Shown: positions 43,601-52,290, counted from the stretch's first letter. The stretch is 64,000 nt of DNA from JAKJEP01 sp964580995 (GCA_964580995.1 CAZOMV010000011.1:1-64000), one strand, 5' to 3'. The notes: generated by a model from the sequence alone, not told the origin. A program made the numbers and translations.

Positions 43601-44170
43601 TCGACCCCACCGGCGGGCGGCAGCACACCGCAGGCCTGGCGGGAACTTGTAGCCCTCATCGCGCAGGGATCAACGGCTATTTTCCTGGATCCCGGAGTAT
43701 TTGCCAGGGATAATCACCCCCTGGGGTGGCTGCCTTTGAAGAACAAAGGAGGAGTAGGTAGAGTAAATGAATATACCTTTCCCCAGGTTTATCCCAAGGA
43801 TGAATGGGCCAAAAAACATCCCATCTTTGCTGGTTTGCCTGCCGGCGGCTTGATGGATTATACCTTTTATCGCGAGATCATCCCGGACAATCGCTATTAT
43901 GGCCAGGATACCCCCGAAGAAGCCATTGCCGGGGCGTTCCGTACCTCAGCCGGGTATGGTTCCGAGCTTATGGTATCCGTTTATAAGCTGGGAGCCGGAC
44001 GTTTTGTTTTAAATACCCTCCGGATCCGCCAAGCTCTGGCTGCGGACCCGGTAGCCGAACGGCTGCTCCGCAATCTGCTCAACTACGCCGCCCAGAATGC
44101 CGATAAACCGGCCGCTCCCTTGCCGAACGATTTCCAGGACCAGTTAAAAGCGATGGGGTATTCCGAATAA
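40622..44170 (+). CDS. GH2 glycoside hydrolase, paralogue B (with inserted domain)
   Basis: An exported 1182-aa enzyme with the same frame as the 1001-aa paralogue: signal peptide, galactose-binding-like domain (about 40-205), Ig-like domain, TIM barrel, Ig-like domain and C-terminal amidotransferase-like domain (VILVSTPPAGG onward). Acid/base Glu431 lies in WGLLNE and nucleophile Glu716 in LAEYG. They are 285 residues apart because a beta-rich insertion (about 470-670) with GEYSVVRFTAP, TTDVHVL and DFVVGWGG interrupts the barrel. The ATG at 40622 follows GGAAGGA. A PEP-CTERM gene converges on it behind a shared terminator-like hairpin. The substrate is unknown; galactoside or uronide hydrolysis is typical of the family. 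Confidence 0.9.
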   Translation: MKTKGFPIYSLAFAAIMIPFFLFSPVRGETEPPVPGKMISSQILCLDGDDWLLATDPSNVGRAEQWWRQPREDAKKVKVPGVIQDTFPDFRGVVWYWKDLAVPQNLHPDGHYLIRIWEIDYLAEIWVNGQSIGSHAGAQEPFTLDATEAIQPGQVNQIAVRLLHPTDAPIDDIVFGQVPHGCATFSKVGGIMDSVELVMTPSLHIEDLYVRPDWNTGKIQIQAQVRNFSRGDRKVQLQFAVSPAHSGDTLDIQGRSESLPAGQSILKAELTVPNFRLWQLNDPYLYRVTAQLTINDTSVDALSTRCGFRDFRFENGFFRLNGKRIFLKNSHHGATAPVWGLIPYDPDLLRRDLLNMKTMNFNTVRFIARMPQRYLLDLADEIGLMVYEESYAAWQFWDSPKMPQLFDQTLSAMIRRDRNHPSVVIWGLLNETGDGNIFRHAAASLPQIRSQDDNRLVILGSGRFDCLGNFLNGLQVWKSGQKTEPNIIFNPKTYAICFVPLWPAYSLSLHPGAEGEYSVVRFTAPDQGKYHVQSRFRGTGPFTTTDVHVLHHNQPVFDNYINLQARGDVCQYEDQLELQKGQTVDFVVGWGGEYGYGGWMGSRWLDNTRLEVSIQSDQGEEFAAAEQFSESSNPSGPWSYGYMPAGPAPLASAFTPYDTCQTENMECMGGISNPGSNNWQDLVTDQHYYPRVPHRELEIARLRTIGGNDHNLYLAEYGIGSGVNISRLLRHYERLGKEYCADAVTYQNMERAFLQDWQRWKLDDTFAGPNDFFQKCLARMAGLRKLGINALRSNPLIAGYSLTMCYDPLTIGEGVTTAFREPKPGAFDAVFDSFYPLRWCLFAEPVHIYSGDTVTLEAVLANEDQLSPDDYPVRLKVVGPDSLVVFDQKLTITIPPAKEGVEAPFAIPVFKKDVAISGPTGPYRFLVDFEKGAAAAGGDIEFNVMNHADMPSVKTEVLLWSDDPELEAWLQGEDISVKPYDSRKVSSRSVILVSTPPAGGSTPQAWRELVALIAQGSTAIFLDPGVFARDNHPLGWLPLKNKGGVGRVNEYTFPQVYPKDEWAKKHPIFAGLPAGGLMDYTFYREIIPDNRYYGQDTPEEAIAGAFRTSAGYGSELMVSVYKLGAGRFVLNTLRIRQALAADPVAERLLRNLLNYAAQNADKPAAPLPNDFQDQLKAMGYSE

Positions 44171-44200
44171 TCGTTTTATCTCCACCCTCTGCGCAGAGAA

Positions 44201-44228
44201 ATGGGGCAGGCTCGAAAACCTGCCCCAT
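44201..44228. terminator. Bidirectional terminator-like hairpin
   Basis: A perfect 10-bp stem ATGGGGCAGG / CCTGCCCCAT with an 8-base loop sits between the convergent GH2 and PEP-CTERM genes. T-rich sequence follows on the minus side (TTTCTCT), little on the plus side. Confidence 0.75.
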
Positions 44229-44269
44229 CATTCGTAAGATCCAAAAGGATACGAATCTGTTGCCAAAAA

Positions 44270-44974
44270 TTAACGACGACGACGCAGCATCGCCATCCCG
44301 CCCAGCCCCAGCAGGGCCATCGTGAACGGTTCGGGAGTAATCACAGCCTGCACGCCAACCAGGTGGTCGCCGCCGCCATGCGCTTCCGAACTATTTTGGT
44401 CACTCCCATTAAAGAAATCAATGGTTCCACCGGCTGCTAACGCAATCAGGGAATCAAAGGTAGCAAAATTCTCCTCGCCGCTTTTGAAACCGGTAACGGA
44501 ACTGCTAAATACGTTGCCACCGTTGACATTAACGTACACTTCCGTGGTATAGCCCAGGATAACCCGGTTCTCAAAAACGATGTTGACGTCATAGGTGCCG
44601 GCGGTGGGGGCCGTGAAACGGGCGCCCGTGCCGCGGGTGCGATCAGTAATAGGAGACATAAATCCGGTCATGTTCGGATACCATTCCTGGCCCGGTTGCC
44701 ATTCCGGATGAGAACTTCCATCTCCCATATCTTTGGTGACACAGCCGTCCCGGTCAGGACCACCAACAGCATCGCCGGTGCTTTCCCATCGGATATTGGG
44801 ATAAGAAGTGACCGGGTTCTGATAGGGCAGAAATTCGCCTGTCGTTTTGTTGACGGTACCATAAGTCCATACACCATTGGGATTGCCGGCAAGGCTGAAA
44901 TCCGCATTGTAATCCCAGGCGCTCGCTACACAGGGAAGGACCAATACTGCAAGTAAAGCTAACATCTTCTTCAT
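44270..44974 (-). CDS. PEP-CTERM exported protein
   Basis: The 234-aa protein has a Sec signal peptide (MLALLAVLVLPCVASA). One beta-rich domain spans about 20-212 (DFSLAGNPNGVWTYG, ARFTAPTAGTYDV, TEVYVNVNG, AAGGTIDFFNGSDQN). The C-terminal PEP-CTERM sorting signal is P214-E-P, hydrophobic helix, then RRRR, so an exosortase should process and anchor it. No exosortase gene is in the window. The ATG at 44974 is selected because GGAGGA is seven bases upstream. The domain resembles the N-terminus of the dockerin-like protein behind it and the insert in the two large GH2 enzymes, suggesting a shared glycan- or surface-binding role. Confidence 0.88.
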   Translation of the reverse strand: MKKMLALLAVLVLPCVASAWDYNADFSLAGNPNGVWTYGTVNKTTGEFLPYQNPVTSYPNIRWESTGDAVGGPDRDGCVTKDMGDGSSHPEWQPGQEWYPNMTGFMSPITDRTRGTGARFTAPTAGTYDVNIVFENRVILGYTTEVYVNVNGGNVFSSSVTGFKSGEENFATFDSLIALAAGGTIDFFNGSDQNSSEAHGGGDHLVGVQAVITPEPFTMALLGLGGMAMLRRRR

Positions 44975-45052
44975 CTTCATTTCCTCCATTGACAAAAGCA
45001 TTTTCCTCGCTTTGCCAAAGTTTAAAAAAGAACCATAAAACATACTAGAAAC

Positions 45053-45121
45053 ACATTACACAACACACACATAAAGATTCTCAAACAACCAAAATTTCGT
45101 TTTTCTCCATCACCACCTTTC
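45053..45121 (-). promoter_or_regulatory. Leader element shared by PEP-CTERM and dockerin genes
   Basis: In the minus-strand leader, GAAAGGTGGTGA (45121-45110) and GTGTAATGT (45061-45053) recur in the dockerin-gene leader as GAAAGGAGGTGA (47512-47501) and GTGTAATGT (47467-47459), with different spacing. Function unknown. Confidence 0.35.
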
Positions 45122-45146
45122 TTTCTAAATATCTTAATATTGGGAA

Positions 45147-45174
45147 ACCAGCCCGGCCCAATAACCGGGCTGGT
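45147..45174 (-). terminator. Terminator-like hairpin after the dockerin-like gene
   Basis: A perfect 10-bp stem ACCAGCCCGG / CCGGGCTGGT around CCCAATAA lies 28 bp past the dockerin gene stop and ahead of the PEP-CTERM leader. TTTCCC follows on the minus strand. It may separate the two transcription units. Confidence 0.7.
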
Positions 45175-45201
45175 CCCTTGCATCTACAAATTATTTAGGA
45201 A

Positions 45202-47409
45202 TTATTCGCAGCCGGGATTGCCCGGATCGTTGCACTTGAGCCAATCCTGCGCGAACTGGGCAAAATCTTCCAGATTCACATAGCAATCCTGGTTGAAGTC
45301 CATAAACATGTACTCACCGCCCATGGCGAGCAAATCGCCACAGTTGGGTGTATATTCTTCCACCAGCAGGGTGAACTGACCCACATGATCCGCAAAACCA
45401 TCCGGTCCGGTCAAGGGGTGAATGGTACCCGGATCCTGGGCAGAAATCATATCCAGGGACCAGACCGTCTCGTTGTACATCACCCAGTCGCTTATGGTTA
45501 CTTTCCGGTCTTTGCCGTAAATCTTGGCAACCAGCGAACAGGCACCCGGGGCCGTGCCGAGGCTCATACCCGCGGTTGAAGAGGCACAGTTTGCCGCGAA
45601 GGGTTCAGATTCCTCCATCGAATCGGTCAATTTGCCGAAGAGGGAAATCTGGTGATTGGAAGAACTATCGAAGAAGAGGTTCATTCCATAATACCCATCG
45701 GCCGCCACAGGTCCATTCAGGGCATTCATAAAGGAAAGAGTCTTCGGTTCACCGAGATGGAGCTTGATGTAGATACCCATGTTGGCAGGGTTGTTCAAAG
45801 CCACGGAAGTGTTCGGATCAAGCGAGTCAACCGGCCCTTCATACAAAGTCGTATCCCAGGCACCGTCCAGCCACTGGGTATTGGTTTGGTAACTATAATC
45901 TCCTTGTCCTGTCGGACCGCAACGATAGCTAGTTAAGTAGCTCAGCGCCACAACATCCGGATTCGGTCCACCCAGACATTCGCGGTTCAATCCGTATTTG
46001 CTGACTAGATCGTTGACGACTGCTGTGTGGGTTGTTTCCACGAAACCGTCATACACGCGAATCTCCGCGATGTCACCCTTCAGGAACTGACTGCCGTTGC
46101 CCAGGGCGCCAACACTGACGGCTGTGGTTTTCGTATAGGTGGAAAGCCCGGCACCTTCCGCTTCTACACAATCATTCACAAAGGCTTTCTTGCCTAACAA
46201 ATTGGTAATCGTGCCGGCCATCAGATAATACCGGTTGGTATCATCAATCGGTCCACCCGATCGCATCTCACCGCCGCCATTGGTCCAGAACTTGAGATAA
46301 TCCGGGATGGAATCGGAAACACCTACCACATAACCTTTTTCCGCGTTAAAATTGGCGAAGAATGCCTGTTGCGTATTCATTTGTTGATTGAGTTTTCCCA
46401 CCACATAAATGGTATAAGTATTCAGATCCAGCGGGCCGACGGAATTGGGATCTTCCGGATCCAGGAATTTCGCCTGGTCAGCGGGATCGGACAGATCATA
46501 GATCGTCATCCCGTCATTGCCGTCAAACCGAATTACCTTGTGATTACCATTGGGGAAGGTTGCCGTTTTCAGGATGGGATCGCCCCACTTGGCAGCAGCA
46601 TCCAGCAATCCGCTGGCAGCCTGATCTTCCCAAATCCCTACTCTATCGCCATCCACCAGGGGTACGCCCGGTCGATTGGGATCCTTCGCGCCCACACCGG
46701 CATCCAGCTTCATCACCAGATTCTGAGTCGGTTCGGCAGGGGTGGATCCCAGGGTAATCTGGGCGGTAACACCCACCAGGTGATCGCCGCCACCATGGTC
46801 TTCTGAGGCATTCTGGTCACTTCCGTCAAAGAAGTCAATGGTCCCGCCGGCGGGTAAAGTCACAGCCGCGATATAATAGGCAAAGTTCTCCGCACCGCTC
46901 TTAAATCCGGTCACGGAACTGCTGAACACATTGGCTCCGTTGATATTGACATACACTTCCGTCGTAAAACCCTTCATTACCCGGTTCTCGAACGAGATGT
47001 TGACATTGTAGATGGCAGCGGTAGGTGCCGTGAAACGGGCGCCTGTCCCGCGGGAACGATCGCTAAGCGGAGACATAAAACCGGTCATCGATGGATACCA
47101 GGATTGGCCCGGCTGCCATTCGGGATGGTCACTGCCGCTGCCCATATCTTTGGTGGTGCAGCCGTCAGCATCTGGGCCATGTCCTGATGCATCGGTGCTT
47201 TCCCATCGAATATTTGGGCTGGAACTGACCGGATCTCTGTAAGCTTTGAATTCCCCGGTCGTTTTATTGATCGTACCGTAGGACCACACACCGTTGGGAT
47301 TGCTTACCAGACTAAAATCGGCATTGTAATCAAAGCCTAGGGATATGCTGACCCAGCATAAGCTGACAGTTAACACAATTGCTAAAAAACTAAACTTGCA
47401 CTTTTTCAT
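45202..47409 (-). CDS. Exported LamG-like protein with dockerin-like C-terminus
   Basis: A 735-aa exported protein. It has a signal peptide (FLAIVLTVSLCWVSISLG), then an N-terminal domain (about 26-220) closely similar to the neighbouring PEP-CTERM protein. A LamG/concanavalin-like sandwich follows (about 230-475, MKLDAGVGAKDPNR to KYGLNRECLG), then a further beta domain and a C-terminal dockerin-like EF-hand segment DFNQDCYVNLEDF (704-716) with the D-x-N-x-D calcium pattern. Such tails are common in exported Phycisphaerae proteins; no cohesin is in the window. TAAGGAG lies before the ATG. It is probably a surface glycan-binding protein serving the surrounding hydrolases. Confidence 0.87.
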   Translation of the reverse strand: MKKCKFSFLAIVLTVSLCWVSISLGFDYNADFSLVSNPNGVWSYGTINKTTGEFKAYRDPVSSSPNIRWESTDASGHGPDADGCTTKDMGSGSDHPEWQPGQSWYPSMTGFMSPLSDRSRGTGARFTAPTAAIYNVNISFENRVMKGFTTEVYVNINGANVFSSSVTGFKSGAENFAYYIAAVTLPAGGTIDFFDGSDQNASEDHGGGDHLVGVTAQITLGSTPAEPTQNLVMKLDAGVGAKDPNRPGVPLVDGDRVGIWEDQAASGLLDAAAKWGDPILKTATFPNGNHKVIRFDGNDGMTIYDLSDPADQAKFLDPEDPNSVGPLDLNTYTIYVVGKLNQQMNTQQAFFANFNAEKGYVVGVSDSIPDYLKFWTNGGGEMRSGGPIDDTNRYYLMAGTITNLLGKKAFVNDCVEAEGAGLSTYTKTTAVSVGALGNGSQFLKGDIAEIRVYDGFVETTHTAVVNDLVSKYGLNRECLGGPNPDVVALSYLTSYRCGPTGQGDYSYQTNTQWLDGAWDTTLYEGPVDSLDPNTSVALNNPANMGIYIKLHLGEPKTLSFMNALNGPVAADGYYGMNLFFDSSSNHQISLFGKLTDSMEESEPFAANCASSTAGMSLGTAPGACSLVAKIYGKDRKVTISDWVMYNETVWSLDMISAQDPGTIHPLTGPDGFADHVGQFTLLVEEYTPNCGDLLAMGGEYMFMDFNQDCYVNLEDFAQFAQDWLKCNDPGNPGCE

Positions 47410-47540
47410 GCGTTTTCTCCTTACAAAATTGTTTCTTTCTCAACTAAAAACGTTTCTAACATTACACATACATCATAACCAATTCCCAAATCGAAAGATC
47501 TCACCTCCTTTCCGATGAGTATGGCGGGAAATTCCGCCAT
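47410..47540 (-). other. Dockerin-gene leader with strong SD-like site and short frame
   Basis: The minus-strand leader holds AAAGGAGGTGA (47511-47501), an almost perfect 16S-tail complement far from any annotated start. It also holds a short in-frame run from ATG TTA GAA (13 codons) or an upstream TTG (22 codons) that ends in TAA overlapping the AAGGAG of the dockerin gene. A palindrome ATGGCGG / CCGCCAT at 47521-47540 precedes it. A coupled leader peptide is possible but unproven. The rest up to 47704 shows nothing clear. Confidence 0.3.
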
Positions 47541-47704
47541 AAATTATTTTTCTGTTATTTTGTATAAAAATTGGGGAAATGTACTTCCTGCGGATACACC
47601 GAAGAGGGGCATAAAAATACCCTCTCTCGAGCGTCCGCGAGTCAGCGGCGGCCCTGCAATGTTCACTGCTGACTCACTCTTTCAGTACGTTTTCTCCCTT
47701 ATTT

Positions 47705-48523
47705 TTAGTGACTTACTGCCTCCTCATATAAAATACTCTTCAAAAACTCATGACTTTTTTGTATATGCTCGATCATCGCCGCCTCAGCATGGTCAGTATT
47801 GTGATTCTGAATTCCATCCAATATCCTCTTATGCTGTTCTAAAATGGGCTTGTAATTCGCCGTGGTTTGCAGATAAAGCTGCGATTGAAACAGCCCGTTC
47901 ATGATCGAACTAAGCATCGCCATAATCGGATGCTGGCATTCCTGGGCCAGTACCTCGTGGAAAAACCGGTCCTTTTGCCGAAATTCATCTTTGGAATCGT
48001 CCTGGGCATATTCCAGCATTTCCTGATACGCATTCTGGAGCCGGGTGATGCCGCTTTCGGAAATGTTTCGGGCCGCGTACCTTGCCACAATCGGCTCAAT
48101 CGATAGCCGGCTGTCGATAATCTGTTCCAGATTTAACCCATCCATGCTTTCCAGCAGCGGCGACAAAAACCGCAGACTATGCGTCGGATCAAATCGCCCC
48201 ACATACCAGCCCTTGCCCGGCCGGCTCTTCACGATCCCCACCGATCGCAAAATTGTCAGCGCCTCCCGCAGCGGCCGGTTACTCACCCCCACAATCCGTT
48301 CCAGGCTTTTTTCCGGCGGCAGCTTGTCGCCCGGTTTGAGTCCGCTTTTCGATATATATTTCACCAGGATCGGAATCACTACATCCGACATGCTCGGCAC
48401 ATCCACATATTCGGAAGAACCTTCCGCATAGAGATCTGCTTCCGCGCTCTTCACACGGAATGTGCCCTGGATATACCGGCTGATCTCATGGATTTGTCGT
48501 TTGCCGCTCTTCAATGAGTCCAC
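47705..48523 (-). CDS. GntR-family (FadR/FCD type) transcriptional regulator
   Basis: The 272-aa protein joins a GntR winged helix (about 30-100: GLKPGDKLPPEKSLERIVGVSNRPLREALTILRSVGIVKSRPGKGWYV in part) to an FCD ligand domain (about 115-255) with metal-binding-type residues in FFHEVL, HKRIL and HIQKSHEFL. FCD regulators commonly sense organic acids, uronates or fatty acyl-CoA. Its place within the hydrolase region suggests control by a sugar-acid breakdown product. The start is GTG at 48523, with GAGGA ten bases upstream; the N-terminal ~28 residues precede the family domain. A consensus promoter and a dyad lie upstream. Confidence 0.9.
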   Translation of the reverse strand: MDSLKSGKRQIHEISRYIQGTFRVKSAEADLYAEGSSEYVDVPSMSDVVIPILVKYISKSGLKPGDKLPPEKSLERIVGVSNRPLREALTILRSVGIVKSRPGKGWYVGRFDPTHSLRFLSPLLESMDGLNLEQIIDSRLSIEPIVARYAARNISESGITRLQNAYQEMLEYAQDDSKDEFRQKDRFFHEVLAQECQHPIMAMLSSIMNGLFQSQLYLQTTANYKPILEQHKRILDGIQNHNTDHAEAAMIEHIQKSHEFLKSILYEEAVSH

Positions 48524-48617
48524 TAGAAACGTATCCTCACTTTTAAAAGCACTTCCAATCGTCTATAAAAAACTCAAACTCATATATGCAAATGATTCAC
48601 TATATGCTTGTTGCATC

Positions 48618-48641
48618 TGGTACAAACTATAGTGTGTACCA
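48618..48641. promoter_or_regulatory. Putative GntR operator
   Basis: Seven-base inverted repeat TGGTACA (48618-48624) and TGTACCA (48635-48641) with a 10-base centre, just downstream of the gntR -10 element. The half-site resembles the T-G-G-T ... A-C-C-A pattern bound by FadR-type regulators, so autoregulation is likely. Confidence 0.6.
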
Positions 48642-48650
48642 ACATATGTC

Positions 48651-48679
48651 ATTATATGGATTCGGATTTTACCTGTCAA
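48651..48679 (-). promoter_or_regulatory. Consensus promoter of the gntR gene
   Basis: On the minus strand TTGACA (48679-48674), 17-bp spacer and TATAAT (48656-48651), an exact sigma-70 consensus. The start site should fall near 48644, directly before the dyad at 48618-48641. Confidence 0.8.
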
Positions 48680-48861
48680 CAATAAAGTAAATTTTTCAAA
48701 AAAAATACAATGAAAATCGTGGAAATATAACTACCTGTTACAAAATTGCTTATAGCTTCTTCTGGACAGCCGTCTAAAAATTGCTATCCTCTTGTTAATT
48801 TCATTCGTTTTTATCAGAACTTGGTTAAATATTATCGGTCGTCAGTAATAAGGAAGCTCTT

Positions 48862-51800
48862 ATGCCCAAACGCAGCGATATCAAAAAAGTTTTAATTATT
48901 GGGAGTGGCCCCATCGTGATTGGTCAGGCCTGCGAGTTCGACTATTCAGGTACCCAGGCCTGTAAAGCCCTGCGCAAACTCGGCTATGAAATCGTCCTGG
49001 TCAATTCCAATCCCGCCACCATTATGACCGATCCCGGCATGGCCGATGTCACCTATATTGAACCGCTAAACCTGCCCACCCTGACCGAAATCATCAAGCT
49101 GGAACGCCCCGATGCTTTGCTGCCCAATCTGGGTGGCCAATCGGGCCTGAACCTTTCCTCCGAACTGGCCAAAGCCGGCGTGCTGGAGCAATACGGCGTC
49201 AAGGTCATCGGCGTGAATATCGATGCCATCGAAAGGGGGGAGGACCGCATCGCGTTTAAGGAAACCATGAACCGGTTGGGGATTGATATGCCCCGCAGCA
49301 AACCCGCCTATACTGTCGAGGAGGCCCTGGCCATTGCCCAGGAAATGGGATTTCCTCTGGTGATTCGGCCCGCTTATACGATGGGGGGGACCGGCGGGGG
49401 GCTGGTCTATAATCAGGAGGAACTCCAAACCATCGCCAGCCGCGGCCTGGCCGCCAGCTTGGTCGGCCAGATTCTCGTCGAGGAATCCGTGCTCGGCTGG
49501 GAAGAACTCGAACTGGAAGTGGTCCGCGATGCCAAAAACCAGATGATTACCGTCTGTTTCATTGAAAATGTCGATGCGATGGGTATCCATACCGGCGATT
49601 CCTACTGTACCGCTCCCATGCTGACTATTGACCCGAAATTACAGAAGCAGCTACAGAAATATTCCTATGACATCGTCGAGGCGATCGAAGTGATCGGCGG
49701 CACGAATATCCAGTTTGCCCATGATCCCCAGACCGGCCGCGTCGTGGTTATCGAAATCAATCCCCGTACCTCCCGTTCCTCCGCCCTGGCCAGCAAAGCC
49801 ACCGGTTTTCCCATCGCCTTCGTCTCCGCCCTCCTGGCCGGCGGTCTGACCCTGGACGAACTTCCGTACTGGCGGGGGGGTACCCTGGATAAATACCAGC
49901 CTTGGGGCGAGTATGTGGTGGTGAAATTCGCCCGCTGGGCCTTTGAAAAATTCAAAGGGGTCAAAGATGAGCTGGGTACCCAGATGCGGGCCGTCGGCGA
50001 GGTCATGAGTATCGGTAAAAACTACAAGGAAGCCTTCCAGAAGGCCATCCGCTCCCTGGAGAAAAACCGCTACGGCCTGGGTTTTGTCAATGATTATAAC
50101 CAGAAAACCCTCGAAGAGCTTCTGCGTCTGGTCTCCAAACCCACCAGCGAACGCCAGTTTATCATGTACGAGGCTCTGCGTAAAGGCGCTGACGTCGAGG
50201 ACCTCCACCAGCGAACCTATATCAAGCACTGGTTCATCGAACAAATGAAAGAACTGGTCCAGCGGGAGGAGGAAATCCTCACCTACAAAGGGAAAAAACT
50301 CTCCGATGCCCTCCTCCTCCAGGCGAAAAAGGAGGGCTTCTCCGATAAGTATCTGGCCAAACTCATCCAGACGAACGAAAAACAGATTCGCGACCAGCGT
50401 CTGCGCCTGGGCCTGGCGGAAGCCTGGGAACCGGTTCCCGTCAGCGGTGTCGAAAACGCCGCCTATTACTTCTCCACCTACAATGCCCCCGACCAGGTTG
50501 GCGTCACCAAAAATCGAAAAGTCATGGTCCTGGGCGGCGGTCCCAACCGTATCGGCCAGGGCATTGAGTTTGATTATTGCTGCGTCCATGCCGCCTTTGC
50601 CCTCCGCGATGCCGGCTATGAATCCATCATGGTCAACTGCAATCCCGAAACCGTCTCGACCGACTATGACACCTCGGACAAGCTGTATTTTGAACCCTTA
50701 ACCGTGGAAGATGTCCTCAGCATCTACCAGAAGGAAAAACCCGAAGGCGTGATTGTCCAGTTCGGCGGCCAAACCCCTCTGAATATCGCGACGGAACTGG
50801 CGCAGGCCGGCGTCCCCATCTTGGGAACGACTCCCGATACCATCGACCTGGCCGAGGATCGGGACCGCTTTCGCAAGGTAATGGACCGCCTGGGTATCCC
50901 CCAGCCGCAATCCGGCATGGCCAGCAATCTGGAAGAGGCCCTCCAAATCGCCGCGCAAATCAAATATCCCCTCATGGTTCGCCCCTCCTATGTACTCGGT
51001 GGCCGGGGCATGGAAGTGGTCTATGATGAGGATATGCTCCGGGAATATGTCGCCAAAGCCGTGGACGTCACCCCCGAACGGCCCATCCTGATCGATAAAT
51101 TCCTCGAAAATGCCATCGAAACCGAGGCCGACGCCATCGCCGACGGCACCGATGCCTTTGTTCCGGCCATCATGGAGCATATCGAGCTGGCCGGCGTCCA
51201 TTCCGGCGATTCCGCCTGCGTGATTCCGCCCATCAGCATTCCGGAAAAACACCTCAAGACCATTTATGACTATACCCGAAAAATCGCCATCGAATTGCAT
51301 GTCGTGGGCCTGATGAACATTCAATACGCCATCGCCAACGATATCGTTTATGTTCTGGAAGCCAATCCCCGCGCTTCCCGCACCGTCCCCCTGGTATCCA
51401 AAGTCTGCAATATCGCCATGGCCCGCCTAGCCACTCAGGTCATGCTGGGCAAAAAACTCGCCGATCTGAAACTGAAACACCAGCCGATCCCCCATTTCGG
51501 CGTCAAAGAAGCGGTCTTCCCCTTCGATATGTTCCCCGAAGTCGATCCCCTGCTGGGTCCCGAAATGCGTTCGACCGGCGAGGTGCTCGGTATGGCCGAT
51601 TCTTTTGGCCTGGCCTATTTCAAAGCCCAGGAAGCCGCCAAACAAAAACTGCCCTGTGAGGGAAATGTCTTGATTACCGTCGTCGATGAAGATAAAGCTG
51701 CCGCCGCTGCGGTGGCTGCGGACTTTGTGAAAATGGGATTCCGCGTCCGAGCCACCAAAGGTACCCATGAATACCTGGCCGCCAAAGGCATCCCCAGCGA

Positions 51801-52068
51801 ACTCATCCTGAAAATGTTCGAAGGCCGCCCCGGCATCGTCGATGAAATCAAAAATGGCAATATCCAACTGGTCATCAATTCCCCCAGCGGTAAACGCAGT
51901 ATGCACGACGATTCCTACATCCGCAAAACCGCTATTAAATACAAAATCCCTTACATCACGACCCTGCCCGCCGCCAAAGCCTCCGTACGGGGCATCGCTG
52001 CCCAGCAGGCAGGACGCAGCGCACCAAAATCGCTGCAAAAATATCATGCGGATCTCCGGATTAAATAA
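48862..52068 (+). CDS. carB: Carbamoyl-phosphate synthase large subunit
   Basis: The 1068-aa cytosolic enzyme makes carbamoyl phosphate from bicarbonate, ATP and ammonia delivered by CarA. It shows both homologous halves: the first starts KVLIIGSGPIVIGQACEFDYSG and the second KVMVLGGGPNRIGQGIEFDYC, each with an ATP-grasp domain (VIRPAYTMGGTGGG; MVRPSYVLGGRGME). The C-terminal MGS-like allosteric domain begins near residue 940 (GNVLITVVDEDK). Length and motifs are normal. The ATG follows AAGGAAG. carA is not adjacent, and the gene interrupts a run of glycan-degradation genes, so the two are probably neighbours by chance. Confidence 0.97.
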   Translation: MPKRSDIKKVLIIGSGPIVIGQACEFDYSGTQACKALRKLGYEIVLVNSNPATIMTDPGMADVTYIEPLNLPTLTEIIKLERPDALLPNLGGQSGLNLSSELAKAGVLEQYGVKVIGVNIDAIERGEDRIAFKETMNRLGIDMPRSKPAYTVEEALAIAQEMGFPLVIRPAYTMGGTGGGLVYNQEELQTIASRGLAASLVGQILVEESVLGWEELELEVVRDAKNQMITVCFIENVDAMGIHTGDSYCTAPMLTIDPKLQKQLQKYSYDIVEAIEVIGGTNIQFAHDPQTGRVVVIEINPRTSRSSALASKATGFPIAFVSALLAGGLTLDELPYWRGGTLDKYQPWGEYVVVKFARWAFEKFKGVKDELGTQMRAVGEVMSIGKNYKEAFQKAIRSLEKNRYGLGFVNDYNQKTLEELLRLVSKPTSERQFIMYEALRKGADVEDLHQRTYIKHWFIEQMKELVQREEEILTYKGKKLSDALLLQAKKEGFSDKYLAKLIQTNEKQIRDQRLRLGLAEAWEPVPVSGVENAAYYFSTYNAPDQVGVTKNRKVMVLGGGPNRIGQGIEFDYCCVHAAFALRDAGYESIMVNCNPETVSTDYDTSDKLYFEPLTVEDVLSIYQKEKPEGVIVQFGGQTPLNIATELAQAGVPILGTTPDTIDLAEDRDRFRKVMDRLGIPQPQSGMASNLEEALQIAAQIKYPLMVRPSYVLGGRGMEVVYDEDMLREYVAKAVDVTPERPILIDKFLENAIETEADAIADGTDAFVPAIMEHIELAGVHSGDSACVIPPISIPEKHLKTIYDYTRKIAIELHVVGLMNIQYAIANDIVYVLEANPRASRTVPLVSKVCNIAMARLATQVMLGKKLADLKLKHQPIPHFGVKEAVFPFDMFPEVDPLLGPEMRSTGEVLGMADSFGLAYFKAQEAAKQKLPCEGNVLITVVDEDKAAAAAVAADFVKMGFRVRATKGTHEYLAAKGIPSELILKMFEGRPGIVDEIKNGNIQLVINSPSGKRSMHDDSYIRKTAIKYKIPYITTLPAAKASVRGIAAQQAGRSAPKSLQKYHADLRIK

Positions 52069-52189
52069 AGTCTGTCCAGAGGCAAGAAAATAACAATAGC
52101 AATACATAAGGAATGACGGAAACGCCAAAAGTCAATATTGACTTCCAAAAACAGCTCTGGCTCTCCAATAACAAGGGGACGACGAGCTT

Positions 52190-52219
52190 TTGACGCTGGC
52201 GTCAGGAATAAGTGATAAT
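52190..52219 (+). promoter_or_regulatory. Putative promoter/operator of the GH36-GH2 run
   Basis: TTGACG (52190-52195) and GATAAT (52214-52219) with an 18-bp spacer, about 70 bp before the first GH36-like start. The -35 overlaps a perfect dyad TGACGC-TG-GCGTCA (52191-52204), a possible operator. Confidence 0.5.
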
Positions 52220-52290
52220 AAATTTTTCATCGAAAAATGTTATCGTTTAAATGCTAAATTTACACGTGTTCTTTTTGAAAGGATTTGCGG

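Larger units (their letters stand above)
48524..48861. other. Divergent regulatory region between gntR and carB
   Basis: A 338-bp gap with no gene. It contains the leftward gntR promoter and dyad, plus a weak rightward promoter candidate for carB (TGGACA at 48763-48768, TATCCT at 48785-48790, 16-bp spacer). The untranslated gntR leader is about 120 nt. Confidence 0.6.

Noticed and set aside
47448..47455. AAACGTTT palindrome before the dockerin gene as a LacI-type operator
   Set aside because: Eight bases of simple composition, no LacI-family gene in the window and no second copy recognised.
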